Positions 63,757 through 64,000 of a DNA stretch of 64,000 nt are shown here, piece after piece (the first letter of the stretch is position 1; every line of letters starts with the position of its first letter). This DNA is from an uncultured Clostridia bacterium (GTDB lineage: Bacteria; Bacillota; Clostridia; TANB77; CAG-508): assembly GCA_948530865.1 (NCBI GenBank), contig CAOTKV010000001.1:124001-188000 (forward strand), given 5' to 3'. A model generated the notes under the pieces. It did no database searches. It saw nothing but the letters and a program-made list of their open reading frames with translations, and was not told the origin of the DNA. The position numbers and the translations under genes were made by a program.

Positions 63757-64000
63757 ATGTATTTTGTATATATATTAAGATGTGAAGATAATACTTTATA
63801 TACAGGAATTACAAATAATTTAGAAAAAAGAATGAATGAACATTTTTCTAAAAGTAAAGAATGTGCTAAATATACTAAATCACATAAAGCACAGAAAGTA
63901 GAAGCTATCTGGAAAACAGAAAATAAATCATTAGCATCCAAACTTGAATTTCATATAAAAAAAGATCTAAACAAAATGCAAAAAGAAATATTAATTTCAG
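63757..64000 (+). CDS. GIY-YIG nuclease family protein (3' end outside window)
   Basis: The first 81 residues are visible and the frame is open at the window edge. MYFVYILRCEDNTLYTGITNNLEKRMNEH shows the YVYIL...YTGITN core, the Arg of the RxxxH motif and the His; KAQKVEAIWKTENKSLASKLEFHIKK follows, with the catalytic Glu. It is the short YhbQ-like type (usually 80-100 residues). Its ATG lies 13 bases after the HD gene. Function in DNA repair is assumed from the family. Confidence 0.9.
   Translation, partial: MYFVYILRCEDNTLYTGITNNLEKRMNEHFSKSKECAKYTKSHKAQKVEAIWKTENKSLASKLEFHIKKDLNKMQKEILIS

Overview
The window is very AT-rich bacterial DNA with dense, mostly plus-strand genes, strong Shine-Dalgarno sites and many short hairpin-plus-T-tract terminators. 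Gene content points to a spore-forming, low-GC Firmicute of the class Clostridia, probably an uncultured gut lineage: RNase Y, sigma-H, a SpoVM-like peptide next to ribosomal protein L28, a DUF1540 protein, sortase and sortase substrates, and tig/clpP/clpX. I cannot name a species.

Layout. 1-4.5 kb: C-terminal part of a glycogen debranching enzyme, an ABC exporter and an ATP-grasp protein. 4.7-9.0 kb: rny, sigH, a foreign-looking gene, tRNA-Thr with a duplicated 3' end, ychF. 9.1-18.2 kb: a small wall-anchored protein, a large BY-kinase-like protein behind an attenuator-like hairpin, an acidic unknown, metG, tmk, a WG-repeat membrane protein. 18.3-29.2 kb: DUF1540 protein, tyrosine recombinase, a 174-bp segment bounded by inverted recombination-like sites, then a predicted phase-variable surface operon (FGE-like protein and a 2442-residue adhesin) and an XRE regulator. 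29.3-37.5 kb: fba, a weakly HipA-like protein, smpB, sortase, cyclophilin, AraC regulator, a HerA-like ATPase and a Cys-rich protein; the part from sortase onward lies between two inverted copies of a terminal-inverted-repeat element. 37.5-50.4 kb: class A PBP, patatin, AlkD, CmpB-like membrane protein, spoVM, rpmB, rpmE, a HIT-like protein, dacA. 50.5-64 kb: pfkA, an unknown zinc-finger-like gene, tig, a papain-like surface protease, clpP, clpX, a small Cys-rich gene, an RluA-family enzyme, MFS, HhH, HD and GIY-YIG proteins.

Most striking observation: every interrupted gene I found (ABC permease, FGE-like protein, HerA-like ATPase twice, dacA twice) is broken the same way. An in-frame CGG stands where deleting the single C restores the reading frame and a glycine codon (GGA or GGT). 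By eye, the other host-type genes have no in-frame CGG. Only four genes of foreign codon usage (7110, 47970, 51735, 60038) use CGG in frame, and each has one within its first 16 codons. This fits +1 recoding or quadruplet reading at CGG in this organism. A systematic sequence artefact must be excluded first.

Second: an invertible promoter next to a tyrosine recombinase, apparently in the OFF orientation, in front of the adhesin operon.
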